DNA of 64,000 bases. It comes from Saonia flava. GTDB lineage: Bacteria > Bacteroidota > Bacteroidia > Flavobacteriales > Flavobacteriaceae. This document shows, in pieces, positions 1 through 8,556 of this stretch (the first letter of the stretch is position 1; each line of letters starts with the position of its first letter). The DNA is taken from the NCBI RefSeq assembly GCF_011927795.1, contig NZ_JAATJJ010000001.1, forward strand, positions 1,799,062 to 1,863,061, in the 5' to 3' direction. The notes under the pieces were generated by a model. The model searched no databases. It worked only from the letters and a program-made list of their open reading frames with translations, and was not told where the DNA came from. A program made the translations under genes and the position numbers.

Positions 1-3000
1 TAGCTCCCAAATCTCCTCGCCAAACCAATGACGGAGCTATTTTTTTTGTTTCAGTTTTTACACGATTGTAATCCATTCCTAAATCATCATCCAAATTTTC
101 TGTTTCATTGCCTAAACCAAAGAAATTAACGCTAAAATTGGAACTGGTAATTTTTGCTGCCAGTTCTAAATTCCAATTTTCTAAGATATTGGAAAACTCT
201 CCTTTGTAACCAAAGTCGAAACCATTGGTTGCAAAATAATAAGAGGCATTAAAGGTATGTTGTTGTGTAAATGGGTTTTGCCTAAAGGCATTATGGGTAT
301 AAATGTCTGTTAGACCAATCTTAAGCCCGTCATCTGGATTGGAACCAATTAAAGGAATAAATTGATTGGTGCTATTCCTTACTTTGTCAAACTGATATGT
401 ATTGGTTTCATAATCATCTGTCCTGTGAATTTTTGCTTTTACAACTTGGTCAAAAGTATTCTTCTTGGACTTGTGATCATAAATATGGATACCTTTTCCC
501 TTTTTAACTTTATATACATCATTGTTCTGCCCACCTATAAGTCGAACTTTAATAGAGCCATCATCACTTATCACATTAAAAACATCATCATCATCTAAGC
601 CATAAGCCCAGATTTCCTTCGTATTTTCTTTGTCATAAATCTTACTAAAGATAACTTCTCCTTTTTCCCCGTTTTTTATTCTAAAAACAGTGACCTTCTT
701 ATTTCCATTTGGAATTGAAATAATCTCAAAATAATCATCCTTGTCCGTACCTGTTACAATACTGTAGGTGTTCAATATTTTATAATACTCTTTAGCCGTT
801 TCTAATAAGTTACTCTTCCTTGCCAATAAGATTTTTTTAATGTCTGCCACTGTTTCATCTCTTACTTCTTCGGGAAACTTCTCAAAAGCAGCATCAATTA
901 CTTTGGGAGTAATGTTTTTTTGAATAAAAGCAACCTGTTCTTCCCACAAACTTATATCTGTTTCTGGCAGAAGTGCCATATCCAAAGCAAATGTTTTTGG
1001 AGAAGAATTAAACCCTTTAACACTCCTTATTTCCTCTGAAAAGCCTTCCATAAGGCGCAATCCTGGAATTGCCCTTGTGGCAAAACCCATGAAAGCTCCA
1101 TCTCCCATAATAGAAAAAACCTGGTCCCTATCTCTGGGAATAGGTTTATAAACATAATTCCCATTTTCATTTTTAAACCTCGCCCATCGCCATTGGTCTG
1201 TATGCCTATCCCAATCGCCAATCATCATATCAAAAAGACGGGCTCGCAAATACGTTGTTTTGTCTACTGTGTATTTCTCATCTTTTCGAAGCCTTTTAAT
1301 TAAATCATCCGTACTTTCAATCTTTTTTGTTCTTCCAAAACTTTCCAAATCATTATGTCCATCAGAAACATGCTCCTCAATCATATAAAGCTCATCCCCA
1401 AAATCTTGATTAAACTTTTCTAAAACTGCCTGTTTGGGAACATAATATAAAACGGGGTTGGTATGGTACAAATCAACAGCATTGGACAATTCGCTAATTG
1501 TAAAGGGAGCATAGGGATGGGAACCCGTATAAAAATCTAACAACAAGCTTTCTGTTTCTGTATTATCAAAATCCCCAACAATGTATTGTTCTTTAAAAGC
1601 CATGGCCTGTAAATACAGTTCGGCACTTTTTCGCAACGCGCGCATTACATATTGTTTGCCATTTTTATCTGTTAAACGCAAGGATTTGGATTGATGTCCT
1701 CCGCCCTTGCGCACTGGGGTTAAACCTCCATACAAAGTATCTAATTGGACTGTTGGAGCTGTCACTTTTGTAGCATAATATTTACGATATCGTTCTCCCC
1801 ATACCGATTTAAAAAAACCACTTTTATCAACCTCATCCTCAGAATAAATGGAAGAGGATACACTTGCTGGAAAAGTAGTTCTATATTCCCCAAAATCTTT
1901 TTGGCTGGTAGATGGCAATACTTCGGTTGAAAATAGATGCTCTTCTTTATCTTCTTGCGAAAGACCAAAAAATTTAACTCGTGAAGAACCATCTTTATGC
2001 ACTTCTAAAACAGTATAACCGTTACTTCCTGTTGAAAATTGACTGCCATTTATAAGTTTGGTTGCTCCATTTTTAGACCCAGAACCACTGATAATCTGTG
2101 GCGTATTATCTTCTACAATGTATTGTAAGGTATGTTCATGACCAGACACAAAAATTACTTTTTCCGAGTATTGTGCCAATGTCACCAAACGCCTTCTAAG
2201 CTCTTTATACTTTTTGTTCGTTAAATCTTCAATTGTAGCCCCAGACGTTTTTCGTAATAAATTACCAAACGTTCCAATTATGGGCAACGGAATCTTACTA
2301 TGACCTAAGTAAAACTGTTGTCTCCATGAGAATTGGCCTCCATGTTCTCCATAACTAAACATGGGGTGGTGCAAAGCCATTATAGTGGTCTTATCCGCAT
2401 TTTTTTTGATAAGGCCTTCCAGTTCTTCAAAAAACTTTTCCCTATCCTTTATTTCACAGTCATCATTTATGTTTGGGTGCTTATCCCAATTGGCTAGATA
2501 CCATTCTGTATCAATTGCTATAATTACAACATTCTCATTAACATCAATCTTCTCAATTGGACACCCATTTCTAGGAGAAAATACATTCTTACTGTCCAGT
2601 TTTTTCTCAATATACTCCTGTTCACGCTCCAAACCTTTTAATCCCTCACTATACCAGTCATGGTTGCCAGGAACAAAAAGTGAATTTCCCTTGAATCCTT
2701 CCAAAGCTTTTAGCTGACCATCCAAACTGTTTTTGGCAGCTAAGTTTTCATCGGGATATTTCTTTTTATCTGGAAAACCTGCTGGATAAATATTGTCCCC
2801 TAAAAAAATAGCCGTACTATTTTCTTTAGCTTCCAAAAGTTGTTCTTTAAAAGCCTTTAAAACGGGATTCATATCATTTAATGGGGACAAACCTGCATCC
2901 CCAATTAAATAGAACGTATGGGAAACCTCTTTGTTTACCTTTACCTCATTCATTTGCGCCAAATCCTTGTACTTGGATTTATATGTTGCACAAGATGTAA

Positions 3001-3040
3001 GGAAAAAGGCTGTTAAAACGACTAGGTAATACTTCTTCAT
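1..3040 (-). CDS. Surface lipoprotein: metallophosphoesterase + kinase-like segment (3' end cut off)
   Basis: Reading leftward from the ATG at 3040, the frame stays open to the window edge (about 1013 residues), so the C-terminus is missing. Residues 1-17 are an SPII signal peptide ending in FLTSC (Cys17). Residues 42-305 are a calcineurin-type phosphoesterase: GDAG (Asp48), GDN (81-83), GNHD (125-128), HHP and GHEH (300-303). Residues about 430-650 form a second unit with GDWDRH around Asp611 and PRDRDQ near 636, which resembles the catalytic signature of CotH/HipA/Fam20-type kinase folds. The last 150 visible residues look like the start of an outer-membrane barrel (alternating aromatic strands), as in flavobacterial metallophosphoesterases with a surface-antigen C-terminus. 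An in-frame ATG at 3055 would add MKNIN but spoil the signal peptide spacing. Substrate unknown. Phosphoesterase assignment is firm; kinase-like and barrel parts are inference. Confidence 0.85.
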   Translation of the reverse strand, partial: MKKYYLVVLTAFFLTSCATYKSKYKDLAQMNEVKVNKEVSHTFYLIGDAGLSPLNDMNPVLKAFKEQLLEAKENSTAIFLGDNIYPAGFPDKKKYPDENLAAKNSLDGQLKALEGFKGNSLFVPGNHDWYSEGLKGLEREQEYIEKKLDSKNVFSPRNGCPIEKIDVNENVVIIAIDTEWYLANWDKHPNINDDCEIKDREKFFEELEGLIKKNADKTTIMALHHPMFSYGEHGGQFSWRQQFYLGHSKIPLPIIGTFGNLLRKTSGATIEDLTNKKYKELRRRLVTLAQYSEKVIFVSGHEHTLQYIVEDNTPQIISGSGSKNGATKLINGSQFSTGSNGYTVLEVHKDGSSRVKFFGLSQEDKEEHLFSTEVLPSTSQKDFGEYRTTFPASVSSSIYSEDEVDKSGFFKSVWGERYRKYYATKVTAPTVQLDTLYGGLTPVRKGGGHQSKSLRLTDKNGKQYVMRALRKSAELYLQAMAFKEQYIVGDFDNTETESLLLDFYTGSHPYAPFTISELSNAVDLYHTNPVLYYVPKQAVLEKFNQDFGDELYMIEEHVSDGHNDLESFGRTKKIESTDDLIKRLRKDEKYTVDKTTYLRARLFDMMIGDWDRHTDQWRWARFKNENGNYVYKPIPRDRDQVFSIMGDGAFMGFATRAIPGLRLMEGFSEEIRSVKGFNSSPKTFALDMALLPETDISLWEEQVAFIQKNITPKVIDAAFEKFPEEVRDETVADIKKILLARKSNLLETAKEYYKILNTYSIVTGTDKDDYFEIISIPNGNKKVTVFRIKNGEKGEVIFSKIYDKENTKEIWAYGLDDDDVFNVISDDGSIKVRLIGGQNNDVYKVKKGKGIHIYDHKSKKNTFDQVVKAKIHRTDDYETNTYQFDKVRNSTNQFIPLIGSNPDDGLKIGLTDIYTHNAFRQNPFTQQHTFNASYYFATNGFDFGYKGEFSNILENWNLELAAKITSSNFSVNFFGLGNETENLDDDLGMDYNRVKTETKKIAPSLVWRGDLGA

Positions 3041-3094
3041 ATTAATGTTCTTCATTCCAAAATTTTGTAATTTGGGAACCATAATCTACGTTTA

Positions 3095-4279
3095 ATGTCA
3101 GAAATAATAGAGAAAGCTAAAAGTCATGTAATTAATTTGTTGGATAAACAATTAGATTCCAAATACCTCTATCACAATTTGCGACATACAGAACGAGTAG
3201 TTAAAAGTACTAAAGAATTAATAGATTTTCATACACTAACTCCTGAAGATAGCGAAGACCTTTTGTTGTCTGCTTGGTTCCATGATACGGGTTATACCAA
3301 GGGCTCAATGGGGCATGAAAACAATAGCGCAATTATTGCAAAAGAATTCTTGGAAAAGAACGGTTACGATAAAAATAGAGTTGAAAAAGTATGTTCCCTT
3401 ATTAAAGCAACCCAAAGAAATTATACTCCAATTAATCTTGAAGAAAAAATTATACGGGATGCGGATTGTTCACATTTTGGACAAAAAAGCTATTTGGAAA
3501 CATCTGAAGCACTTAGAAAAGAATTGTCCCTCTTAGAAATTGCTAACTATTCTGATAAGGATTGGAGAAAGGCAAACATTGATATGTTCCAAACAGAACA
3601 CACTTATTATACCGATTATGCAAAAAAAAACTGGTTGCCCACTAAAGAAAAAAATCTTAAAAAATTGATGCAGGATAAAAAAGAAGAAAAAATAGCCAAG
3701 AAGGAAGCTTTAAAGGCCAAGTATAAGAACGAGAGTCCTGATCGCGGGATACAGACATTGTACAGGGTTACCTTAAAAAATCATATTACATTAAGTAATA
3801 TTGCAGACACCAAAGCCAACATCTTGTTGTCTGTAAATGCCATAATTATCTCACTGGCATTATCCAATCTTATTCCAAAATTGGACAATCCATCCAACAA
3901 GTATCTGGTATACCCCACTCTTATTTTTATAATTTTTAGTGTCGTATCCATGGTCCTGGCAGTTTTGGCCACTAGACCCAATGTAACTACAGGGGAGTTC
4001 ACAAAAGAGGATGTAAAAAATAAAAAAGTAAACTTGCTCTTTTTTGGGAATTTTTATAAAATGAGTCTGCCCGACTACGAATGGGCCATACAGGAACTAA
4101 TAAAAGATAAAGAGTATATGTACAGCTCCTTAACCAAGGACCTTTACTTTTTAGGCTTGGTATTGAACAAAAAATATAAAATTCTACGGTTAACTTATAC
4201 CATTTTTATGATTGGTATGATAGTTTCCGTACTTGCGTTTGGTATTGCCTTTAAATTTTTTGGGCCAGACAGGATTTAA
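3095..4279 (+). CDS. HD-domain phosphohydrolase fused to a Pycsar-effector-like (PycTM/DUF5706) membrane domain
   Basis: 394 residues in two parts. The N-terminal half (about 20-185) is an HD hydrolase: His27/His31, the HD pair His63-Asp64 in WFHDTGY, and Asp122/Asp124 in RDADCSH, the metal ligands of HD nucleotide phosphohydrolases. A lysine/glutamate-rich linker (about 184-212) leads to a PycTM-type domain with the NH...LS..ADTKAN signature (residues 229-242) and membrane helices near 243-260, 270-292 and 366-388. PycTM is the membrane effector domain of Pycsar cyclic-pyrimidine anti-phage systems, but HD-PycTM fusions are also common chromosomal genes in Bacteroidota. No pyrimidine cyclase is adjacent. 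The gene is divergent from the surface lipoprotein (39-54 bp apart) and convergent, 3 bp apart, with the GAF gene. Likely a membrane protein responding to or degrading a nucleotide signal; the ligand is unknown. Confidence 0.8.
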   Translation: MSEIIEKAKSHVINLLDKQLDSKYLYHNLRHTERVVKSTKELIDFHTLTPEDSEDLLLSAWFHDTGYTKGSMGHENNSAIIAKEFLEKNGYDKNRVEKVCSLIKATQRNYTPINLEEKIIRDADCSHFGQKSYLETSEALRKELSLLEIANYSDKDWRKANIDMFQTEHTYYTDYAKKNWLPTKEKNLKKLMQDKKEEKIAKKEALKAKYKNESPDRGIQTLYRVTLKNHITLSNIADTKANILLSVNAIIISLALSNLIPKLDNPSNKYLVYPTLIFIIFSVVSMVLAVLATRPNVTTGEFTKEDVKNKKVNLLFFGNFYKMSLPDYEWAIQELIKDKEYMYSSLTKDLYFLGLVLNKKYKILRLTYTIFMIGMIVSVLAFGIAFKFFGPDRI

Positions 4280-4282
4280 AAA

Positions 4283-6652
4283 TCAACTTTTTAGCTCCTC
4301 CATAAGGTCTTCGTAGGTATAGGTTTTTTCCTGCTCCTTGCCCTTTTTGTACAATATTTCAGCTCTAATGGCTTTTAAACCGGAAACACCTTGTAACCCC
4401 TCCAATTCCACAATTTCAATATTCTTTCCAAAATATCCCTTGGACCTTAAAAACTTAACATACCTTAAATACTCCAGCTCATCTTTCTTTTGGGAATACA
4501 CAATGACCATTTTTCCAGTCTGGGTAAGACGTTCCCGTGTACCTTTTATAAGGGATTTATCTATCCTCTTCTTAATGATTTCATATCTGGCGTTATATGT
4601 GCCATCCACATCAAATCGTTTCTCATCCATTCTAAACCTTATGGCCAAAGAGGTGTTATAAACCAAAATCAAAGAGGTAACATCCAGTGGAACAGGAAGT
4701 TCTGGCTTTAAATTATAATGGGCATTTTCCATTTCACACATAACCTGCAATTGCCATAGTCTTAGGTTGCTTAGATATAAAGGGTTAAATTCTTTCTCAT
4801 CAACAATGGAGTTGCCTATGTACATATTATGCTCAACCCCATCCGTCTTATAGCGTTCAAAATAATGTGGGAACATGCTTTGGGCTTCTTCTTGCTTTCT
4901 GTCCATAAGCGCTGCCATTTTCTTATTTATGAGCATTACACTTTCATCGTAGTTTCTTCTATGGTCATAATAAGAACCTGTAATTTCACTTATCCCGTTT
5001 TCATAGGTCTTCACCAACTCACTAACCTGTTTGTTCCCTTTTTTAAGATGCTTTAAAACAGGATTAATCTCATCTTTTACGAAATTAAAAATGGCCTGTT
5101 CACTATTTGTGTACAATACTTCCTTAATATCATCTATATGGTTGTTCACCCTAAAAATCAATTCCTCATATATGGGTAATTTTTCATTTTCCCATGCCAT
5201 CGAAAGTACATTGCTTATCTCTGATAATTGAATTAACAAATCCGTTTTAATGGCCTCGTTCCTAGCCCTGGAAGAATCTTTAATATCTACCTGACCATAT
5301 AAAGGGTGCACATCTTCAAAAACAATCTCTTTAAAAGTAGGCTGGTTGCCCTTAATGTCCTCCCTGATAAATCTTTTTGCCTCTTCCTCAAACTTCCAAT
5401 ATACAGATGAGTGCACAGAAGTACACTCGTGCTGGATTATGGCATCAATTAAATTTTCTTCTTCTATTTTGGAACGCAATACCGCAGAAACTATATAAGG
5501 CATAACATCTACAAGTTTATTGGCATTGATACTGTTAAGTGCATTCACTTGGACCGAAACCAATTCTAGGACCCCCAATAAATTGCCATTTTCCGCAATT
5601 GGGGCAAAAATAGCGCTTTTGATTCCCTGTTCTTTAAGGCCCTTATATGGTGCACAACCTCCCGAAATTTTGTGGTATTTATCCACATTGGATATCGAAA
5701 AATAAGTGTTCTGTTTTAACAGCTTTTCATAGGAGCCTTGGCATAATGCTTCATTGCAAACCTCAATGTCCTTATCCATTAAAATGAAACTTTCCATTCC
5801 TTTTCCAAAAACCCGCTCAAATTGATTTTCCTTTGAATTATAGGTTACAAAGCCTGCACGTAAATCGGGAATATTAAAAAACGACCTAAAAGTTTCTTGA
5901 AGGCCATCCATAAAATTTTCACTGTCCCTTTTGTTCGATGATATTAAACTCGATTTAATTTCTGAAATGGAATGCTCGGTAGTAACGTCGAACATATTTG
6001 AGATTACAAATCCCTTTAGCACAAAACTGTTAGGTGGAATTTTTTGCTTCCATAATTCAAGATTGTCAAAATTATCCAATAGATCCTCTACATCTGCTTG
6101 GGTTATGGTCTTTGCGTTTTCAGTAGGGGAAATTTCAACAAAATCCGCATTGTACAAAATTCGGTAATGTCTCATAACCCCATTGGAATCTGGGATATCA
6201 TAAAAGAAAGGCCTTCTAAAATCCAGATTATAACCGTAATGAAAATTTAAAATAATGGAGCAAGCTGCAATGTACACATCACGTTCCGGATAGTTTCTTA
6301 CATGTGGAACAAATCCAACGCCTCCTGCATTTTCCAATATTTTTTGAAATCTTTTGGATGAATTGAACACGACGTCATCAAAAGGTAAGGATGCTGTTTT
6401 TATTTCATTGTTGGTCAATACTTCCGAAAAAGTGTCCTGAAGGATAATGTTTATGACATCTTTATGTTTCTTTAAAAGTGATAAATCCGAAAAACCATCC
6501 CTTAACTCAGGATAGGGAGCTTGGGCATCAATGATAAGTTGTGCCTTTTTAGCCAGCTCTTTATCTTTTCCCTTGGCCATAGAATCATATTGTTCCAATA
6601 ATTTATTGAAACTGATCAACTGTATTAATGGCGAGTCCCTTTCCTGTTCCAT
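4283..6652 (-). CDS. GAF-domain protein of unknown signalling role
   Basis: 789 residues, no signal peptide and no clear membrane helix, so probably cytosolic. A GAF-like domain is visible at about residues 245-405: a segment around FRSFFNIPDLRAGFVTY, a central region, and the closing strands SAIFAPIAENGNLLGVLELV. The N-terminal 230 residues and the long helical C-terminal half (with probable coiled-coil stretches near 460-600) match no family I can name, although uniform-length GAF proteins of this kind occur across flavobacteria. There is no kinase, GGDEF, EAL or phosphatase signature. It ends 3 bp from the stop of the convergent HD-PycTM gene, and its ATG faces the rightward phosphoesterase gene over a 113-bp AT-rich gap. 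Ligand and output are unknown. Confidence 0.75.
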   Translation of the reverse strand: MEQERDSPLIQLISFNKLLEQYDSMAKGKDKELAKKAQLIIDAQAPYPELRDGFSDLSLLKKHKDVINIILQDTFSEVLTNNEIKTASLPFDDVVFNSSKRFQKILENAGGVGFVPHVRNYPERDVYIAACSIILNFHYGYNLDFRRPFFYDIPDSNGVMRHYRILYNADFVEISPTENAKTITQADVEDLLDNFDNLELWKQKIPPNSFVLKGFVISNMFDVTTEHSISEIKSSLISSNKRDSENFMDGLQETFRSFFNIPDLRAGFVTYNSKENQFERVFGKGMESFILMDKDIEVCNEALCQGSYEKLLKQNTYFSISNVDKYHKISGGCAPYKGLKEQGIKSAIFAPIAENGNLLGVLELVSVQVNALNSINANKLVDVMPYIVSAVLRSKIEEENLIDAIIQHECTSVHSSVYWKFEEEAKRFIREDIKGNQPTFKEIVFEDVHPLYGQVDIKDSSRARNEAIKTDLLIQLSEISNVLSMAWENEKLPIYEELIFRVNNHIDDIKEVLYTNSEQAIFNFVKDEINPVLKHLKKGNKQVSELVKTYENGISEITGSYYDHRRNYDESVMLINKKMAALMDRKQEEAQSMFPHYFERYKTDGVEHNMYIGNSIVDEKEFNPLYLSNLRLWQLQVMCEMENAHYNLKPELPVPLDVTSLILVYNTSLAIRFRMDEKRFDVDGTYNARYEIIKKRIDKSLIKGTRERLTQTGKMVIVYSQKKDELEYLRYVKFLRSKGYFGKNIEIVELEGLQGVSGLKAIRAEILYKKGKEQEKTYTYEDLMEELKS

Positions 6653-6765
6653 ACCCTTATATGTCTACTTTCCAATTGTAAAATTACAAAACACAACACA
6701 CTTTTTTGTTAAAGAAAATCTTATAGTATTCCCCTCTTTTTAAGATATTTATAAAAAATTAAACC

Positions 6766-7662
6766 ATGTCATCCAATTCCAGATTAACAAGGGCCTATAA
6801 AAATGCCAAGGTTCTCCCTTTTGATAACAACTCCAAGTTTATTCTTTTTAGTGATTGCCACAGGGGTGACAACAGTTTTGCGGATGATTTTGCCAACAAT
6901 AGAAACATTTATTTTCATGCCATAAACCAATATTACAAGCAGGGTTTTCATTATTGCGAACTAGGTGATGGAGATGAACTATGGGAAAATGTACATTTTG
7001 AGTCCATTTTTGAAGCTCATAAACATGTGTTCAAACTGCTTAGGCAATTTCATTTGTCCAATAGGCTGCACATGATCTGGGGCAACCATGATATGGTGTA
7101 CAAAGATCCAAATTATGTAAAGAAAAACCTTTCTAATTATTTTGAGCCTATAGAAGAAAAAGACAAAGAATTATTTGAAGGAATTACCTACTATGAGGGC
7201 CTTATTCTAAAGCACAAGGATACGGGGCAAGAAGTTTTTTTGACCCATGGCCATCAAGCAGATTGGTGGAACTATACCTTTTGGCGTTGGGGCAGGTTCT
7301 TGGTACGTGTACTATGGAAACCTCTACAAGTATGGGGCATTGCCGACCCAACAAGCCCTGCAAAAAACTACAAGGAATTGATAAAGATTGAGAAAAGGAT
7401 AAAGAAATGGATTCTTGGCAACAATATGCTCCTTACCATTGTAGGGCACACGCACCGTCCTCGTTTTCCGGAACCAGGGGACATTCCTTTTTTTAATGAT
7501 GGTAGTTGTGTACATCCCAGAAGCATCACTGGAATAGAAATTGAAAATGGACAAATATCCCTTATAAAATGGCAAATTGCCACTAAAGATGATGGCACTT
7601 TGCAGATAGTGAGAATTTTATTGGAAGGTCCCCAAAAATTAATAGACTATAAGGCAAATTAA
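6766..7662 (+). CDS. Calcineurin-like metallophosphoesterase (LpxH-like superfamily)
   Basis: 298 residues with every metal-binding motif of the family: Asp30-x-His32 (SDCHRG), GDGDE at 67-71, GNHD at 106-109, HGH at 161-163 and GHTH at 227-230. There is no signal peptide, so it is probably cytosolic or peripheral to the inner membrane. The Trp-rich stretch after HGH (about 167-191) is typical of the Bacteroidota members. The family includes UDP-2,3-diacylglucosamine hydrolases and nucleotide or phosphoprotein phosphatases, and I cannot assign the substrate. The sequence is unrelated in detail to the surface phosphoesterase at the left edge. The stop overlaps the stop of the convergent TonB gene by 4 bp. 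Confidence 0.85.
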   Translation: MSSNSRLTRAYKNAKVLPFDNNSKFILFSDCHRGDNSFADDFANNRNIYFHAINQYYKQGFHYCELGDGDELWENVHFESIFEAHKHVFKLLRQFHLSNRLHMIWGNHDMVYKDPNYVKKNLSNYFEPIEEKDKELFEGITYYEGLILKHKDTGQEVFLTHGHQADWWNYTFWRWGRFLVRVLWKPLQVWGIADPTSPAKNYKELIKIEKRIKKWILGNNMLLTIVGHTHRPRFPEPGDIPFFNDGSCVHPRSITGIEIENGQISLIKWQIATKDDGTLQIVRILLEGPQKLIDYKAN

Positions 7663-8381
7663 AGCATCTTAAATGTTATTGGAATGCTATATGGAACTTT
7701 TACTGCTTTTCCTCTTTGCCGCCCAGGAATCATTCGAGGAAGGGCATTTACGATTCTAACCGCTTCATTTTCCAAAAGCTTATCTGGCCCTCTTGGTCTA
7801 ACCCCAACAATATCTCCTTTACTATCAATGGCAAATAGTACAATAACCCTACCTTGAATACCCATTTCAATTGATATTTCGGGATACTTAAAATTCTTTT
7901 TTATATGTTCTTGCATTTTTTGTTGAAAACAAACCTTCCTTTCATCATTGGTCTTTAATCCCTCGCAACCAGGGAAAATTGGAACTTCCTCAATTATTGC
8001 AAAAGGAACAGAAATTTCTTCTTCCTCTTCCTCTACCTCAACATCATCTACCTCTACAACCTCTTCTATAATGGCATCCTGACTTGTCTCCGTACTGGAA
8101 ATAATTGTTTCCTCTATCTCAGCAGCATCTTCAACAATTTCAATAACTTCTGGTGCAGATGGGGGCGGTGGAGGGGGCGGTGTTTTTATGGTCTCAGTAA
8201 TTGGAGCATCTTCTTTAATATCATCTACCATTTCAACAATATCCAAGGATATTTCTTCCTTATCATAGGTTTTCATTTCTAGGGCTCTCCAAACAAGAAA
8301 AAGAACAATTGTAAGACCTATGACAAAAAACAGGCCACTATCACGATTTAAATCTGCTTTTGGATTTTTCTTGATTTCCAT
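7659..8381 (-). CDS. TonB-family energy transducer
   Basis: 240 residues: a short cytoplasmic N-terminus, one membrane helix (about 17-33), a periplasmic linker with a run of seven prolines (68-74) followed by a long Glu/Val/Asp-rich stretch, and a C-terminal TonB fold from about 140 containing PIFPGCEG, FKYPEISIEMGIQGRV and VKVPYSIPITFKM. Two Cys residues in the segment before the fold (GCEG and KVCFQQ) are characteristic of Bacteroidota TonB paralogues. It should couple the inner-membrane ExbB/ExbD motor to outer-membrane receptors such as the two in this window, but no exbB/exbD are adjacent. The acidic rather than Lys/Pro-rich linker is typical of this lineage. Single gene, convergent with the phosphoesterase and divergent from the permease operon. 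Confidence 0.88.
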   Translation of the reverse strand: MEIKKNPKADLNRDSGLFFVIGLTIVLFLVWRALEMKTYDKEEISLDIVEMVDDIKEDAPITETIKTPPPPPPPSAPEVIEIVEDAAEIEETIISSTETSQDAIIEEVVEVDDVEVEEEEEEISVPFAIIEEVPIFPGCEGLKTNDERKVCFQQKMQEHIKKNFKYPEISIEMGIQGRVIVLFAIDSKGDIVGVRPRGPDKLLENEAVRIVNALPRMIPGRQRGKAVKVPYSIPITFKML

Positions 8382-8556
8382 AATCTTATAGTTTTGGAAT
8401 TAAATCATTATATCTTTAAAACTACCTCTGTTTACTTGATAATTTTATGATATTGGTCAGGTTTGTATAAATATTTGGATTATATTTTTTTATTGCACAA
8501 ACAGGTTGGTTTTCTTACATTGTTAACCTTAATCAATTATAACCAAAACCAATCCA

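Noticed and set aside
2361-2717. Plus-strand open frame within the surface phosphoesterase gene
   Set aside because: Ser/Phe-rich shadow of the conserved phosphoesterase domain.
3095-6652. A Pycsar anti-phage system formed by the HD-PycTM gene and its neighbour
   Set aside because: No uridylate/cytidylate cyclase motifs are present in the GAF protein or elsewhere nearby, and the two genes are convergent, not an operon.
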